A stretch of 64,000 bases of DNA from Allocoprobacillus halotolerans (GTDB taxonomy: Bacteria > Bacillota_I > Bacilli_A > Erysipelotrichales > Coprobacillaceae), in contig NZ_CP101620.1 in NCBI RefSeq assembly GCF_024399475.1, positions 186,001 through 250,000 of the forward strand, in the 5' to 3' direction. Of the stretch, positions 26,997 through 36,665 are shown in pieces; position 1 is the first letter of the stretch; the number at the start of each line of letters is the position of its first letter. A program made the position numbers and the translations under genes. Under the pieces are notes generated by a model. That model had not been told where the DNA came from. It did not search any database and was given only the letters and a program-made list of their open reading frames with translations.

Positions 26997-27700
26997 TTAT
27001 TTTTTGCAAATCATGATATTGTTATTTCCATGATTTTTTATAAATGGAATTTGTTTGCATACTTTATCTAGAATATTTCCCATATTCACAGCATTGGTAT
27101 CACAAATAAAATGCGAAAGTAAGCCATCACAAATATGAAATGGGATTTTTTTCAAAACATTAAAATTCAATTCATTTAAAATTCTTTCAATATATTTGTA
27201 TGAATATAACCATTGTTGATGTTTTTCTCCCATATATATGATATTTGTAAGAATAGCATCTTGTTTAAATTCTTCTTTCCCTAGATATTCATATCCTTTA
27301 CTATTTTCATATTCAAATATCAAAATGCCATTTTTCTTTAAAACTCTATAAAACTCAGATAATGATGCAAAAGCATCACTATAATTGATAACACTTCCAA
27401 CACATATTATGTAATCAAATTTGTCTGATTCAAATGGCATACATTCTATATTTGCAACAATAGAATTTTTTATACCTTTTAATTTTTTATCTGCTATATC
27501 AACATGGATCATTTCTTTGCACTTAATTCCGTAATCATTTCCGGCAGAACCAGCATTTAAAATTACTGATTCAGTTTTAAAAGTATAACTATTCAAGAAT
27601 TTTTTTATTAAATTATATGAATAATTATGCCATACATCATGTTCCCATACGTCGTTTATATTATTGTAGAATTCTTTTACTTTTTTTGATTTATTTTCAT
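26997..27700 (-). pseudogene. SAM-dependent methyltransferase, frameshifted near start
   Basis: Class I methyltransferase motifs are visible: SVILNAGSAGNDYG (glycine loop, motif I), FDYIICVGSVINY (motif IV), YRVLKKNGILIFEYE (motif V), as in Methyltransf_11. From 27596 the frame is open, but upstream residues (VWEHDVWHNYSYNLIKKF) also belong to the protein. The likely ATG at 27700, behind GGAGAATATAAAAAG, is separated from it by one missing base in the A7 run at 27681-27687. Substrate unknown. It converges on the GNAT-like gene. Confidence 0.7.
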
Positions 27701-27799
27701 ATCTTTTTATATTCTCCTATAAATTATAGATAATCGTGTATTATCTATAGTTATTTTATCACTTTTTAATAGTAATTTAAATAATAAAGAGTATAGTTT

Positions 27800-28728
27800 T
27801 CATATACTCTTCCAATTTATTTCTTTATAGTCATTCATCGGATTTTTATTTGTTAAAATCTCTTTTTGCTTCAAAGAATTTACATGTGTATATATTTGAG
27901 TAGTCGAAATTGAACTATGTCCCAATATATTTTGTATATATCTTATATCCACTTCTTTTTCTAACAATGTAGTTGCAAATGTATGTCTAAACATATGTGG
28001 TGTGATATGAGTTGATAGTCCCTTTTCTTTTTCAATAGTAGTTAATAATATCCTAACTGATTGCTCAGATAATTGTTTATTAAACTTATTTAGAAATAAA
28101 TACTTGTTATTTTTATTATACTTTATCAATAGTTTTAATAAATTCATAACATCATCATTTCCTATATAAATAATTCTTTCTTTTGATCCTTTTCCAAATA
28201 TTTTCAATAACCTTTCTTGAAAATTTATATCTTCTACTTTTAAATGGCAAAGTTCCGATATTCTAATGCCTGTTGAGAATAATAATTCAATAATAGTTAA
28301 ATTTCGCAGAGCTATTCTTTTTTTATATTCAGTATTAGCACTTTCTAAGTTAACAACAAGCCATTGAAATATTATTTCAAGATATTCTTTTTGAATAATT
28401 TTAGGAAGAACTTTTGGTTCTTTTATTTTAGTTCTTATTTTTTTTAATGGTGAAAATTCAATTACTTCTCTATATTCTAAATACATATAAAACGCTTTAA
28501 TACTAGCTATTTTTCTCTTAATAGTCTTATGTTTAGTATATCGTTGATTTAAATATAAAATATATTCATTTATTTTTTAAAATCATCTACATACGATTGA
28601 TCAATAAAATCAAAAAATTGTTTTAAATCAATTTTATAAGCACATAAGGTTTTCTCACTTAGCCTCTTTCTTAACAAACAATCATCTAAATACTCCTTTA
28701 AATATACATTTAACTCTTTCTTTTCCAT
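27800..28728 (-). pseudogene. XerC/D-like tyrosine recombinase, frameshifted; probable invertase
   Basis: From 28728, after GGAGGAAATTAT, the first ~50 residues form the SAM-like core-binding domain (CAYKIDLKQFFDFIDQ), ending in a premature stop. One missing base in the run at 28573-28578 separates it from the catalytic part, with STGIRISELCHLKVED, HITPHMFRHTFATTLLE, LGHSSISTTQIYTHV (nucleophile Tyr). All catalytic residues (R, K, HxxR, H, Y) are recognisable. Its start lies 76 bp from the left of two inverted sites at 28804 and 32139, so it is the natural candidate for inverting the segment between them. Confidence 0.8.
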
Positions 28729-28803
28729 ATAATTTCCTCCTTGTTTTCAAATACATATTTTGTCAAAAATTATATGAAAACTAAACATTTATCACTACCT
28801 AAT

Positions 28804-28828
28804 TAACGATAATTCTTAATTATCGTTA
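28804..28828. repeat. Left inverted recombination site of putative invertible segment
   Basis: TAACGATAATT-CTT-AATTATCGTTA has perfect 11-bp arms around a 3-bp asymmetric centre, a typical tyrosine-recombinase core. The right site (32139-32163) carries the same 21-bp core in opposite orientation (centre AAG). It lies 30 bp before the ATP-grasp start codon. Confidence 0.75.
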
Positions 28829-28858
28829 CTCAAAAAATGAGAGGGGAGTATAGTAAGT

Positions 28859-29832
28859 ATGGCAAGATTATTATTTTTAGCACAATTTGCACCAACAAAC
28901 AACATGTTGATAAAAACAAAAAATGATGAAGAAAAATTTTATGCTGAAACATATCATATAAAAATATATGAACTTTTAAAAAAATATAATATAGATTTTT
29001 ATTCTACTAATGATGTTAATTATTTGATTGAACACCATGAAGAGTTTGATATAGTGTGGTCTCTTTACAATAGAATAGGATTTAGAAACTGCGAAATTTT
29101 TGTTCAGTCTTTATGCGAATATTATAAGTTAGAATATATAGGAGCAGCCCCTAATATAAGAGCACTGATAGAAGATAAGAGTATGTCAAAAGATTTATCA
29201 GAGCATCTTAAAATAAAAACTGCTCCATGGTTAATAGCCTCTAAAAGATACCCTTTACCATTTACTCCACCATTTGATGGTCCTTATTTCATAAAACCTA
29301 GATTTGGTAGTGGATCACATGGTATTGATGAAACGTGTTTATGCGAAAATTGGGGGTTGGTACTAAAAAAGAAAAGGAATATTATGAAAATGGTGTTGAA
29401 GTAATAGTTGAGAAATTCATAGATGGCATTTTATATGGTGTTCCTTTCTTAAATACAAAAGAAGGAACACCAATTATAGCAACACCTCATTATTCAACAT
29501 CAGATAAAAAAGGCAATTTAATTACTAATAGCCAAAAAAGGAGGACAGAAGGAGGTATGTCTATACATTTAAGTAAAGATAAACACTTTAATAAAAAATT
29601 AATCTCCATATCCAAAAAATATTTTTTACATATTCAGCCCTGTGACTATGCAAGGATTGATTACATAGTAGAAAAAAGCACAGGAGAACCTTATTTTTTA
29701 GAAGTTAATGCAATGATGAATTTAGGTATACACAGTGCTTCAGTAAAAAGTTTATTAAATTGTGGCTTTGAGAACTATGATGAAATAATTTTACATATTT
29801 TAGATTTAGGTTTTTCACGATTAAATAAATAG
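28859..29832 (+). pseudogene. ATP-grasp ligase (D-Ala-D-Ala ligase-like), frameshifted
   Basis: The restored protein is ~325 residues. It has a N-terminal Rossmann-like part (EEFDIVWSLYNRIGFRNCEI), then YFIKPRFGSGSHGID (ATP-binding loop), EVIVEKFIDGILYGVP, and YARIDYIVEKSTGEPYFLEV with the metal-binding acidic residue followed by NAMMNLG. One missing base near the G5 run at 29352-29356 breaks the frame. Such ligases join a carboxylate to an amine; the substrate is unknown. GAGGGGAGTATAGTAAGT precedes the start. The gene lies inside the inverted sites, opposite the NTPase gene, and has no strong promoter in the present orientation. Confidence 0.75.
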
Positions 29833-32115
29833 CTTATTCACATCATAGTATCTGTAAAATAGATATCCTGGACAATATAGTTTATTCCAATCACTATTAG
29901 TATAAACTATATTATTGTCAAAACGTTTTTTATATTCAATGTATAGATTTTCGACATATTTTTTATCACCTCTAAAAGGTGTTTTTCTAATTGAAGCTAT
30001 TAATTCATAATCATAATTGCCATTTGCATATTCTATTAAGCATCTATTTATCATATAGAATTGTTTAGTCATAATAACTGAAGTTTTTTGAACGTTATAT
30101 TCAATTACATCCATTATTTCAAGTGCTTTTATTGGATTTTTCTTAAGAGTATATATAGCCAAATTAATTTGTGCATAAATATATGGTGTTTCAGTTGTTC
30201 CAGATGCATATGTAATACATTTAAAATATTTTTCTGGATTACCTTTGTTGTACTTCATTAAATATAGGCCATAATTTACGTTAAGATATATATATCTTTC
30301 ATCATTAAAACTTAGTATTTGTTCTACTTCATTTATTTTAGATTCCAAAATACTTATACATTGCTTATTTTTATCATTTTTCATTAAATAGCATATGTAA
30401 TTAGAAATAGTTCTATTATAATTTATTGGGTCCCTATTTTTGAATTGAGATAAACAATAATTGTAATTTTTAATTCCTTCATTTACATTTAATATATAAT
30501 AACTTACGTTTCTTAAAAGATATGGATAATTAGAAGACTTACTAAACTTTTTATAATAAAATGGATCTTTTGGGTTTTGCAACATAGAATATTTCTTATC
30601 ATCACTATTAGTATTTAAATAAGCTACAAATAAAGTAGATAATAATAAACATTTTTGATCAATATTCTCAGTTTCTTTGACTATATTTTCTAAACGAGTT
30701 GCATATCGTCCAATATGCAATCTTTCTGTAATTAAAGCAAATAATATTTTATATGCTCTATTAGTTTGATATTTTTTATATTGCTGCATTTTTATATACG
30801 GTGCATCAAATATATGTAAATTGTAATATAAAGAACATATTTTAATTAATTCGTTTAAATTATTAAAAGAGAATATCATATCTAAATAATTTGAATTAAT
30901 ACATTCATAAAAAGATTCTAATTTTATTAATTTAAAAATAAATTCTTTTCTTCGTGAATAATCTTTTGATAGATGATTTATTGCAAATTCACATTGAGCT
31001 ATTGTGATTTGATTGCTTGTTTCAATTACATCTATTATTTGTGTTGTAATTATTTGTTTTTCAATAAATGGTATCTCAATTAGAACTTCACTTATTAAAT
31101 TTTTATTTAGCACAATAAGATTATTTGAGTTTATTTTAATAAAGCAATGTTTTATTAAAATATCACAATAATTATTAAACTCATTATACTCGATTTCTGA
31201 ATACTTTAGATTTTTCTTCTTATATATTTTAAATAATACATTAATATTGATATCAGTATTTAATACAATAAGTATTTTTAGTATATGAGTTTCTTCTTCT
31301 GATAAAATATCCAAATTAACTTTAAATCCTTTTAAATATGCCATTATCACGTGAATATTTCTATTATATTTTTCAAAATAATCTATCAAATTTTTGTCAT
31401 ATTCTTTTTCATAACATACAAATAATGCTTCAATAAGTTCATTATCTGGTCTTTCAAAATAATCATTTAATTGTTTTATATTTAAAGCGTTAGAAGAAAA
31501 ATTTTTTGATATAATTTCCATTTTTTTATCAATGTTACAATTTGGAAATGCAAGTACTATCTTTACATCAAAAGATTCATATAACTTTATTAAAAAGTTA
31601 TATGAATCTCTAGATAATTTCTCAGGATTATCTATTATGAAATATATTGTATTATCTAATTTAGAAAATAGTTTGAAAATTGCTTTTTCTATTTTATAAT
31701 CATGAACATGTTCAATATCAACGTCTAAAGTTTCATCTATACAATCAATAAAATTAACTATTGTGGAACCTATGTTTGGAATATAGGGTATTAAATCTAA
31801 AGGATATATTAAAGATTTTATGATTGCAAGAATAACATTCTTTTTGGGATAATTTTTTAACTTGTGCTCCAATTCTGTATTATTTGCATAACTTAAAACC
31901 TCATACAAAATTTGTTGTGATAAATTTTGGTTTTCTTCTCCATCAATATAGAAACACGTTTCGTTATCTTTACAAAAATCTAACCATATCTTCTTTAAAA
32001 AATGAGATAAACCACTTTTATTATTTGCATCTAATAATATGATTTTATTTGATTTCAAGTTGTACATAATATTACTTAATTCTGTATCTCTTTTAACAAA
32101 TTTAAATTTTTCCAT
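29821..32115 (-). CDS. Large NTPase-like protein with helical repeats (STAND-like)
   Basis: The 764-residue protein begins with a P-loop ATPase domain whose Walker A is degenerate (KIILLDANNKSGLSHFLKKI, with SG but no GKT/S) and a Walker B-like strand TIYFIIDNPEKLSRD near residue 160. A winged-helix-like region follows at ~280-350. The C-terminal ~400 residues are alpha-helical repeats of TPR type (YSMLQNPKDPFYYKKF ... YGLYLMKYNKGNPEKYF). This layout is that of STAND or defence-type signalling NTPases, but the altered P-loop questions ATP hydrolysis. The start follows GGAGTAAAACA, 24 bp inside the right inverted site and downstream of an outside promoter. The 3' end overlaps the ATP-grasp gene by 12 nt. 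Confidence 0.6.
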   Translation of the reverse strand: MEKFKFVKRDTELSNIMYNLKSNKIILLDANNKSGLSHFLKKIWLDFCKDNETCFYIDGEENQNLSQQILYEVLSYANNTELEHKLKNYPKKNVILAIIKSLIYPLDLIPYIPNIGSTIVNFIDCIDETLDVDIEHVHDYKIEKAIFKLFSKLDNTIYFIIDNPEKLSRDSYNFLIKLYESFDVKIVLAFPNCNIDKKMEIISKNFSSNALNIKQLNDYFERPDNELIEALFVCYEKEYDKNLIDYFEKYNRNIHVIMAYLKGFKVNLDILSEEETHILKILIVLNTDININVLFKIYKKKNLKYSEIEYNEFNNYCDILIKHCFIKINSNNLIVLNKNLISEVLIEIPFIEKQIITTQIIDVIETSNQITIAQCEFAINHLSKDYSRRKEFIFKLIKLESFYECINSNYLDMIFSFNNLNELIKICSLYYNLHIFDAPYIKMQQYKKYQTNRAYKILFALITERLHIGRYATRLENIVKETENIDQKCLLLSTLFVAYLNTNSDDKKYSMLQNPKDPFYYKKFSKSSNYPYLLRNVSYYILNVNEGIKNYNYCLSQFKNRDPINYNRTISNYICYLMKNDKNKQCISILESKINEVEQILSFNDERYIYLNVNYGLYLMKYNKGNPEKYFKCITYASGTTETPYIYAQINLAIYTLKKNPIKALEIMDVIEYNVQKTSVIMTKQFYMINRCLIEYANGNYDYELIASIRKTPFRGDKKYVENLYIEYKKRFDNNIVYTNSDWNKLYCPGYLFYRYYDVNKLFI

Positions 32116-32138
32116 TGTTTTACTCCATAATATTTAAT

Positions 32139-32163
32139 TAACGATAATTAAGAATTATCACTA
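32139..32163. repeat. Right inverted recombination site of putative invertible segment
   Basis: TAACGATAATT-AAG-AATTATCACTA carries the reverse complement of the left site core (21 identical bases, 32139-32159). The outer two positions differ. Opposite orientation predicts inversion, not deletion, of 28.8-32.2 kb. Confidence 0.75.
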
Positions 32164-32167
32164 TTTA

Positions 32168-32195
32168 ATTATATCATTTAAAACATTAAAAACAA
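32168..32195 (-). promoter_or_regulatory. Near-consensus promoter outside the invertible segment
   Basis: On the minus strand, TTGTTT (32190-32195) and TATAAT (32168-32173) are 16 bp apart, and transcription would start at or in the right inverted site, heading inward. In this orientation it drives the NTPase gene; after inversion it would drive the ATP-grasp gene. The left outside flank shows only a poor match (TTGTCA at 28760 with a weak -10). Confidence 0.6.
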
Positions 32196-32267
32196 AATGT
32201 TTTCATCATAAATTCATTAATTTAGTAGATGACGTAGATGATTTAGCAGATTTATAAACTCAATAAT

Positions 32268-32307
32268 ATGTTTTGATGAAATTGATTTACTAATTTCATC
32301 AAAACAT
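32268..32307. repeat. Dispersed hairpin repeat, copy 1
   Basis: ATGTTTTGATGAAAT and its exact complement flank TGATTTACTA. Related hairpins with the same surrounding sequence (GATTTATAAA before, ATCTATAAATTCAGTA after) are at 41786-41825 and near 47150-47190. The first two stand ~180 bp beyond the 3' end of sigma-like genes. Confidence 0.55.
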
Positions 32308-32484
32308 AAAAATCTATAAATTCAGTACATAAATTATGAAAGGATTGGAATAAATATATTATGACATCATCATATCACTGGTTAACCAACACTACATCTA
32401 TATAATATTAAAACATTCACTTTATTTCGTAATAATACTTTAAACTGTAAATAGATGATACAGCATAACACACAAATATTTATC

Positions 32485-32944
32485 TCACTTTTTTAATTTA
32501 TTTTTTAAAATTTGTTGTATTTTTATCTTTCTTTTTCCTACTGTAGAAACAGGTATATTCAATTCATTCGCTGTTTCTGAAATTGTCATTTCCTTTAAAA
32601 AAATACAGATTGCTATATTTTTATATTGATCTGGTAATCGATAAATCTCTTGAACTGCTTTTTTTGCTAAATCACTTACGTATATTTGATGAACAAAATC
32701 AAACTTCTTATTTTTGCAAAATAAAAGAAGTAGCTAAATCCATGTCCGAATAATACTGGACTGAATTTGCTACTTCTCTTTCTTTGTTATACTTTATTTT
32801 CATGTAACTTCTAAGACAAGTTAAATATATTTCTTTATCTACTTCTACATATATTCGATTAACTTTTATAAAATATGTATTTAATCCATCCTTGTTTGTT
32901 ATTCTTTTAAAATCTTCTTTTTCATAGTCATTGACTTTATACAT
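32485..32944 (-). pseudogene. Sigma-70 region-4-like protein, copy 3, frameshifted
   Basis: The frame from ATG 32944 (MYKVNDYEKEDFKRITNKDG) ends at 32708. The remaining homology to copy 4 (FVHQIYVSDLAKKAVQEIY, ISETANELNIPVSTVGKRKI) continues in another frame to a stop at 32485. Two bases are missing around 32710-32722 relative to copy 4. The gene is orphaned: no resolvase-like, mazF or integrase genes follow. Confidence 0.7.
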
Positions 32945-32950
32945 TATATA

Positions 32951-32986
32951 CCTCCAATAATTTAAATTTCTTTAAATCATTGGAGG
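32951..32986 (-). promoter_or_regulatory. Stem-loop burying the ribosome site, sigma-like gene copy 3
   Basis: On the minus strand, CCTCCAATGATTTAAA pairs with TTTAAATTATTGGAGG over 16 bp with one G-U pair and a GAAA tetraloop. The GGAGG is the last part of the stem, 6 nt from the ATG. Confidence 0.75.
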
Positions 32987-33123
32987 CGGTGCTCTGATAT
33001 AATAAATCATCTACTCAAAAAAACCTCTTTTTAATAAGATGGTTCTATAATATATAGATGAGCTAATCAAAAAATAAAACTTATTATTTTTTACACATTT
33101 CTTCAAATAATTTGCATTTATTG

Positions 33124-33379
33124 TTATACATATAAGAAGAACTTCGTATCATCAGATGGAAATTCTAAAACATGTATAATAATTCTAAATCTATAAATAT
33201 CTTTTGTAAAAAGCTCCACACCATTAAGTGAAAACTCAACATACTTTATTTCTTTTTGATTTGTTTTTGTATTACATAGACAGCCACGTCTTTCTACATT
33301 ACTACCATTTAAAGATATGATGCTTTCAATTTCTAAACAATATTTTATTATACTTTTATGTACTCTTAAACCATACTCT
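33124..33379 (-). pseudogene. Open frame without start, relic
   Basis: An open frame of ~83 residues (SIIKYCLEIESIISLNGSNV, GVELFTKDIYRFRIIIHVLE) ends in TAA at 33124, but has no plausible start codon or ribosome site. Codon pattern and composition look protein-like. I do not recognise it; probably a gene remnant. Confidence 0.35.
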
Positions 33380-33481
33380 CAAATATGACTGATTTATAAT
33401 ATAAATTGCATTTTTACATTATTTGTTTAAAATAAAATATGGTATTACATTTTAGTTATTACATATAATTGGAGGTACTAT

Positions 33482-34216
33482 ATGAAAAAACTAATCATTA
33501 CATCTATAGCACTTATACTCGTTAACATAACATCGATATACTTTCTCACTCATAGAGAAAATATATATATGAATAATCGAGATGATAATTCTTTTTTCAT
33601 GCTAACCAAAAATTTGGATATGCAGAAGGTTTATCTGATGAAATATATTATCACAAAAATAATAAAGATTTAATCAAAAAATTATTTTTTGGCTGTTCTT
33701 TGCTTGATTATGAACGTATACATTTTAATGACTATATTTCTATTCATGCATATAACAACGACAATTCATTTCAAGACAGTTTTGCCTTTTGTGAATTTAC
33801 TTTAAACGGTACTCTTGACAAGAAATATTTTGATACTTATTTTCAACTTCTTGAAGAATTTAATCAATGTTTTAAAAAAGGGATATACAAGACTATAAAT
33901 ATAGAAGTGATATTGAAATTAAAGATTTTGACTCATCAACAAATACTTACTATTTAGAAGCGAAAGCAACTATCTTTTTTATCCGGAACTAAAAGAAATG
34001 TATCAGGATAAATATAATCTTTGCAACAAGAGTGATATTGAAATCGGAAAAAAACTATATGAATATGATTTTCAACTTTATCAACAAAATATTGATAGAA
34101 AAATTAATAAGATACATAAGATTAAATTCATAATCATTTCAATATCAGTTTTTTGTTTTCTCATAGCACTTTTTTTAGAGTTAAGAAATAGCAAATGCTT
34201 AATAAAAAAACTATAG
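33482..34216 (+). pseudogene. Membrane-anchored exported protein, broken by frameshifts
   Basis: Three frames make one protein of ~240 residues: an N-terminal membrane anchor (MKKLIITSIALILVNITSIY, after GGAGGTACTAT), a central domain (YERIHFNDYISIHAYNNDNS, FCEFTLNGTLDKKY), and a C-terminal transmembrane helix (IIISISVFCFLIALFLEL). Shifts occur near 33598, 33673-33699 and 33935-33965. A decayed relative lies at 40790-41335. It converges with Rv2525c-like copy 2, so an associated envelope or immunity role is conceivable but unproven. Confidence 0.55.
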
Positions 34217-34245
34217 TGTATACTACTGTTGATATACACTATAGT
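34210..34245. terminator. Bidirectional terminator
   Basis: ACTATAGTGTAT and ATACACTATAGT form a 12-bp perfect stem with a 12-nt loop between the converging genes, with an A7 run on the left side serving as U tract for the minus strand. A similar hairpin is at ~41325-41356. Confidence 0.65.
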
Positions 34246-34254
34246 TAATAAATA

Positions 34255-36573
34255 CTAATTATTAAACTCCTCTGTTACAAAGTTAATAAATGCTTCTGCA
34301 GCCGCACGTCTATACTTTAATTCAGGGACTTCTCCACTACTCGTAATTTTGACCTTTAAATAATTCATAGGATCCATAAATTGTGGTAGATTTGGAAATA
34401 GTCCATCTTGAAAAGTTCTCACTGCATTTGCAAAGGTTTCCAAATCTCCATATGCATTTCTAACATATAGTCTTGTTCTACTTCTTGCTAATAATGAATT
34501 ATCTTCAATAAAATAGTCATAGAACATATCAGCAACAGATTTTTCGCTAAATAAATATCCAAATAATAATGCATCAATATCAGTTAAATAATCTACCAAA
34601 CTAAATGTTGATGAAGTATTTTCCTTTCGACAAATCATAGTATTTGCATAAAGTTCATAATCATCCCCACCTTTTAATTGTACATCTTCTGAATACGTTG
34701 TCAAATCGCCACCCCATGTTGCAAAAATATCTACTAGTGGATCAAAAACTTCCCAATTTAAATCAAAACCAGGAATTTCAGATAAATAGAATACTGCATT
34801 TAATGATGCCATAAAGTGGTCAAAATCATACTCAATGCCTTTAACTGGATCAATAAATGAAAGATTATCAGAATTCTTAACTTGTTCATTAGCTAATGAT
34901 TCAAAATTTGTATCTAGTGCTCCACCTGTTAAATCCCATATATCATCATTATAGCGACCATTTCTTTGTCGAAGATATTGAGTTACCAATAAGTTACTTT
35001 TGTTTATATCTCCGTTTGTATAATTTCTAGCTAAATCATATAATCGACTAATTATAGTATAAACTTCAAATGTTTTTGAACTTTCACCGGAAAAACCTTT
35101 ATCAATACCCGATACTGCTACTTTATCAATTGCAACTTTACCTTCTCCCGTACCAATTTCGATATCTGTGCAAAATTGATCAAAGCACCAATTTGACGGC
35201 ATTGTAAATCCCAGATTACCACTAAATCCATATGATGCATCTAAAACAAAGAATCTTCTTATAGATGCTTCTTTTCGCAATCGAGAACATACATTTCTTG
35301 TACCATAAACACCTATAATATAATCATTATTGATTTCAGATTCTTTGATTCCTTTAAAATATGGAATAATGCCTTCTGTTATTTCATCATCTGTTGGATC
35401 AAAATCTACCGCAAAGTATATTGTAGTTCCTACAGGAATGTTCAATTCTTGAGTAGCATTATAAGCTTTTAGACCATTCTCACGACCTGTAGTAACATTA
35501 AATGCTTCAACTGATCTCCCGACTTCTTGAAAAATAGGAAAAATATTTAATCCTTCATTATTTATATTGTTTATTTCCTCAATTGTTAAACGCTTATTTA
35601 ATGTACCACCAGGTGTATTAGTAAGATATCTGCCCACTACTTCATAACCTGCTTCTTTTATGGTTTTAATCTGCTTAAGATTTAATTGGGTTGCTGTATC
35701 ACACCCTTTGGCTGGTCTATCTACATCGCCATTACTACTTAATAAAGATTTAATAACAGTATAATCAATTTCTCCTGATGCTTTTGGAATTAGTAGTGAT
35801 TCAGAAAATTTATCCAATACTAATTCTAGTTCTCTATCATAAATGTTTGTATTGATTTTTACAGAAAAACCATTACATACAGTTGCATATCTAATAAGTT
35901 TAATAATATTATTTGAATCTCCAATTGAATATGTTTTTGCTTTACATAAACTAGTTGTTGTTGGACCCCATGTCCCTGTTGCATCATCTTTTGCAATTCC
36001 TAACTCTTTTTGTAAAGCATAGATCAACATTTTATTCATTTCTCTGTTGTATAATCCATCACATGGGCAAATTTGATAGTAATCATAATAATCATAGTTT
36101 AATTTTTGTTGAATAGAACGAATTTCTTCTGTCCCGCCTTGAGATGCTAGACAGACAAAAGCACTCATATCTAACAAGCCTTTCATAATGTCTCGATTCA
36201 TATTTCCTGATGCTGTCGGAAATCCCATATCTGATTTCAATTGTTTTACTGCAGCATATGTACCATTACCATAATACCCATTAAATCCGCCAGGACTATA
36301 TCCTTTACACCATAATCCCCCTTGAACAATATATACAAGATTACCTTCATCTCCCTGATTAATGTTAGGACATTTTGCATATGTCGATGGTCCAAAACTA
36401 TCACTTGTTTCTTGAATTCCAATTTCAATTTGTAATGCCCTTCTTAAGCCATAAATAGTATTCCACCCAGTTTTTCCATTTTCTTCAACCTTGTTGAATC
36501 TACTATCATCTCCATAAGTTGTGTTTAACCATCTTTGAACCATTAATACCATTTCATCAATTCTCGGCTCCAT
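34255..36573 (-). CDS. Peptidoglycan-binding, Rv2525c-like (DUF1906) glycosidase-fold protein, copy 2
   Basis: The 772-residue protein has no signal peptide. Residues 1-285 carry PG_binding_1-like repeats (YAAVKQLKSDMGFPTASG). Residues ~290-500 match the Rv2525c-like domain: CDTATQLNLKQIKTIKEAGY, VVGRYLTNTPGG, TIYFAVDFDP, NWCFDQFC. The C-terminal ~270 residues are helical and unrelated to copy 1. GAACAGGAGGAAAG and the conserved dyad precede the start. It follows a regulator-holin-GH25 operon after 82 bp, so holin-dependent export to the wall is plausible. A relic of the same C-terminal type remains at 41370-41540. Confidence 0.8.
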   Translation of the reverse strand: MEPRIDEMVLMVQRWLNTTYGDDSRFNKVEENGKTGWNTIYGLRRALQIEIGIQETSDSFGPSTYAKCPNINQGDEGNLVYIVQGGLWCKGYSPGGFNGYYGNGTYAAVKQLKSDMGFPTASGNMNRDIMKGLLDMSAFVCLASQGGTEEIRSIQQKLNYDYYDYYQICPCDGLYNREMNKMLIYALQKELGIAKDDATGTWGPTTTSLCKAKTYSIGDSNNIIKLIRYATVCNGFSVKINTNIYDRELELVLDKFSESLLIPKASGEIDYTVIKSLLSSNGDVDRPAKGCDTATQLNLKQIKTIKEAGYEVVGRYLTNTPGGTLNKRLTIEEINNINNEGLNIFPIFQEVGRSVEAFNVTTGRENGLKAYNATQELNIPVGTTIYFAVDFDPTDDEITEGIIPYFKGIKESEINNDYIIGVYGTRNVCSRLRKEASIRRFFVLDASYGFSGNLGFTMPSNWCFDQFCTDIEIGTGEGKVAIDKVAVSGIDKGFSGESSKTFEVYTIISRLYDLARNYTNGDINKSNLLVTQYLRQRNGRYNDDIWDLTGGALDTNFESLANEQVKNSDNLSFIDPVKGIEYDFDHFMASLNAVFYLSEIPGFDLNWEVFDPLVDIFATWGGDLTTYSEDVQLKGGDDYELYANTMICRKENTSSTFSLVDYLTDIDALLFGYLFSEKSVADMFYDYFIEDNSLLARSRTRLYVRNAYGDLETFANAVRTFQDGLFPNLPQFMDPMNYLKVKITSSGEVPELKYRRAAAEAFINFVTEEFNN

Positions 36574-36598
36574 TTTCTTTCCTCCTGTTCTTTCTTCT

Positions 36599-36628
36599 TA
36601 TAGAATCAATACCGGTATATTTTCTACA
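36599..36628 (-). promoter_or_regulatory. 30-bp dyad upstream of Rv2525c-like gene copy 2
   Basis: On the minus strand the pattern is TGTAGAA-N3-ATACCGGTAT-N3-TTCTATA, ending 25 bp before the start codon. It is the counterpart of 235-264, with one changed base in the right arm. Confidence 0.6.
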
Positions 36629-36651
36629 TTTATATATTAATACTTTTATTG

Positions 36652-36665
36652 AGCACTATTGTGCT
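36652..36665. promoter_or_regulatory. Imperfect copy of the AGCACAATTGTGCT palindrome
   Basis: AGCACTATTGTGCT differs by one base from the core at 198-211 and 38346-38359. It overlaps the last codons and stop of the GH25 gene. Confidence 0.4.
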
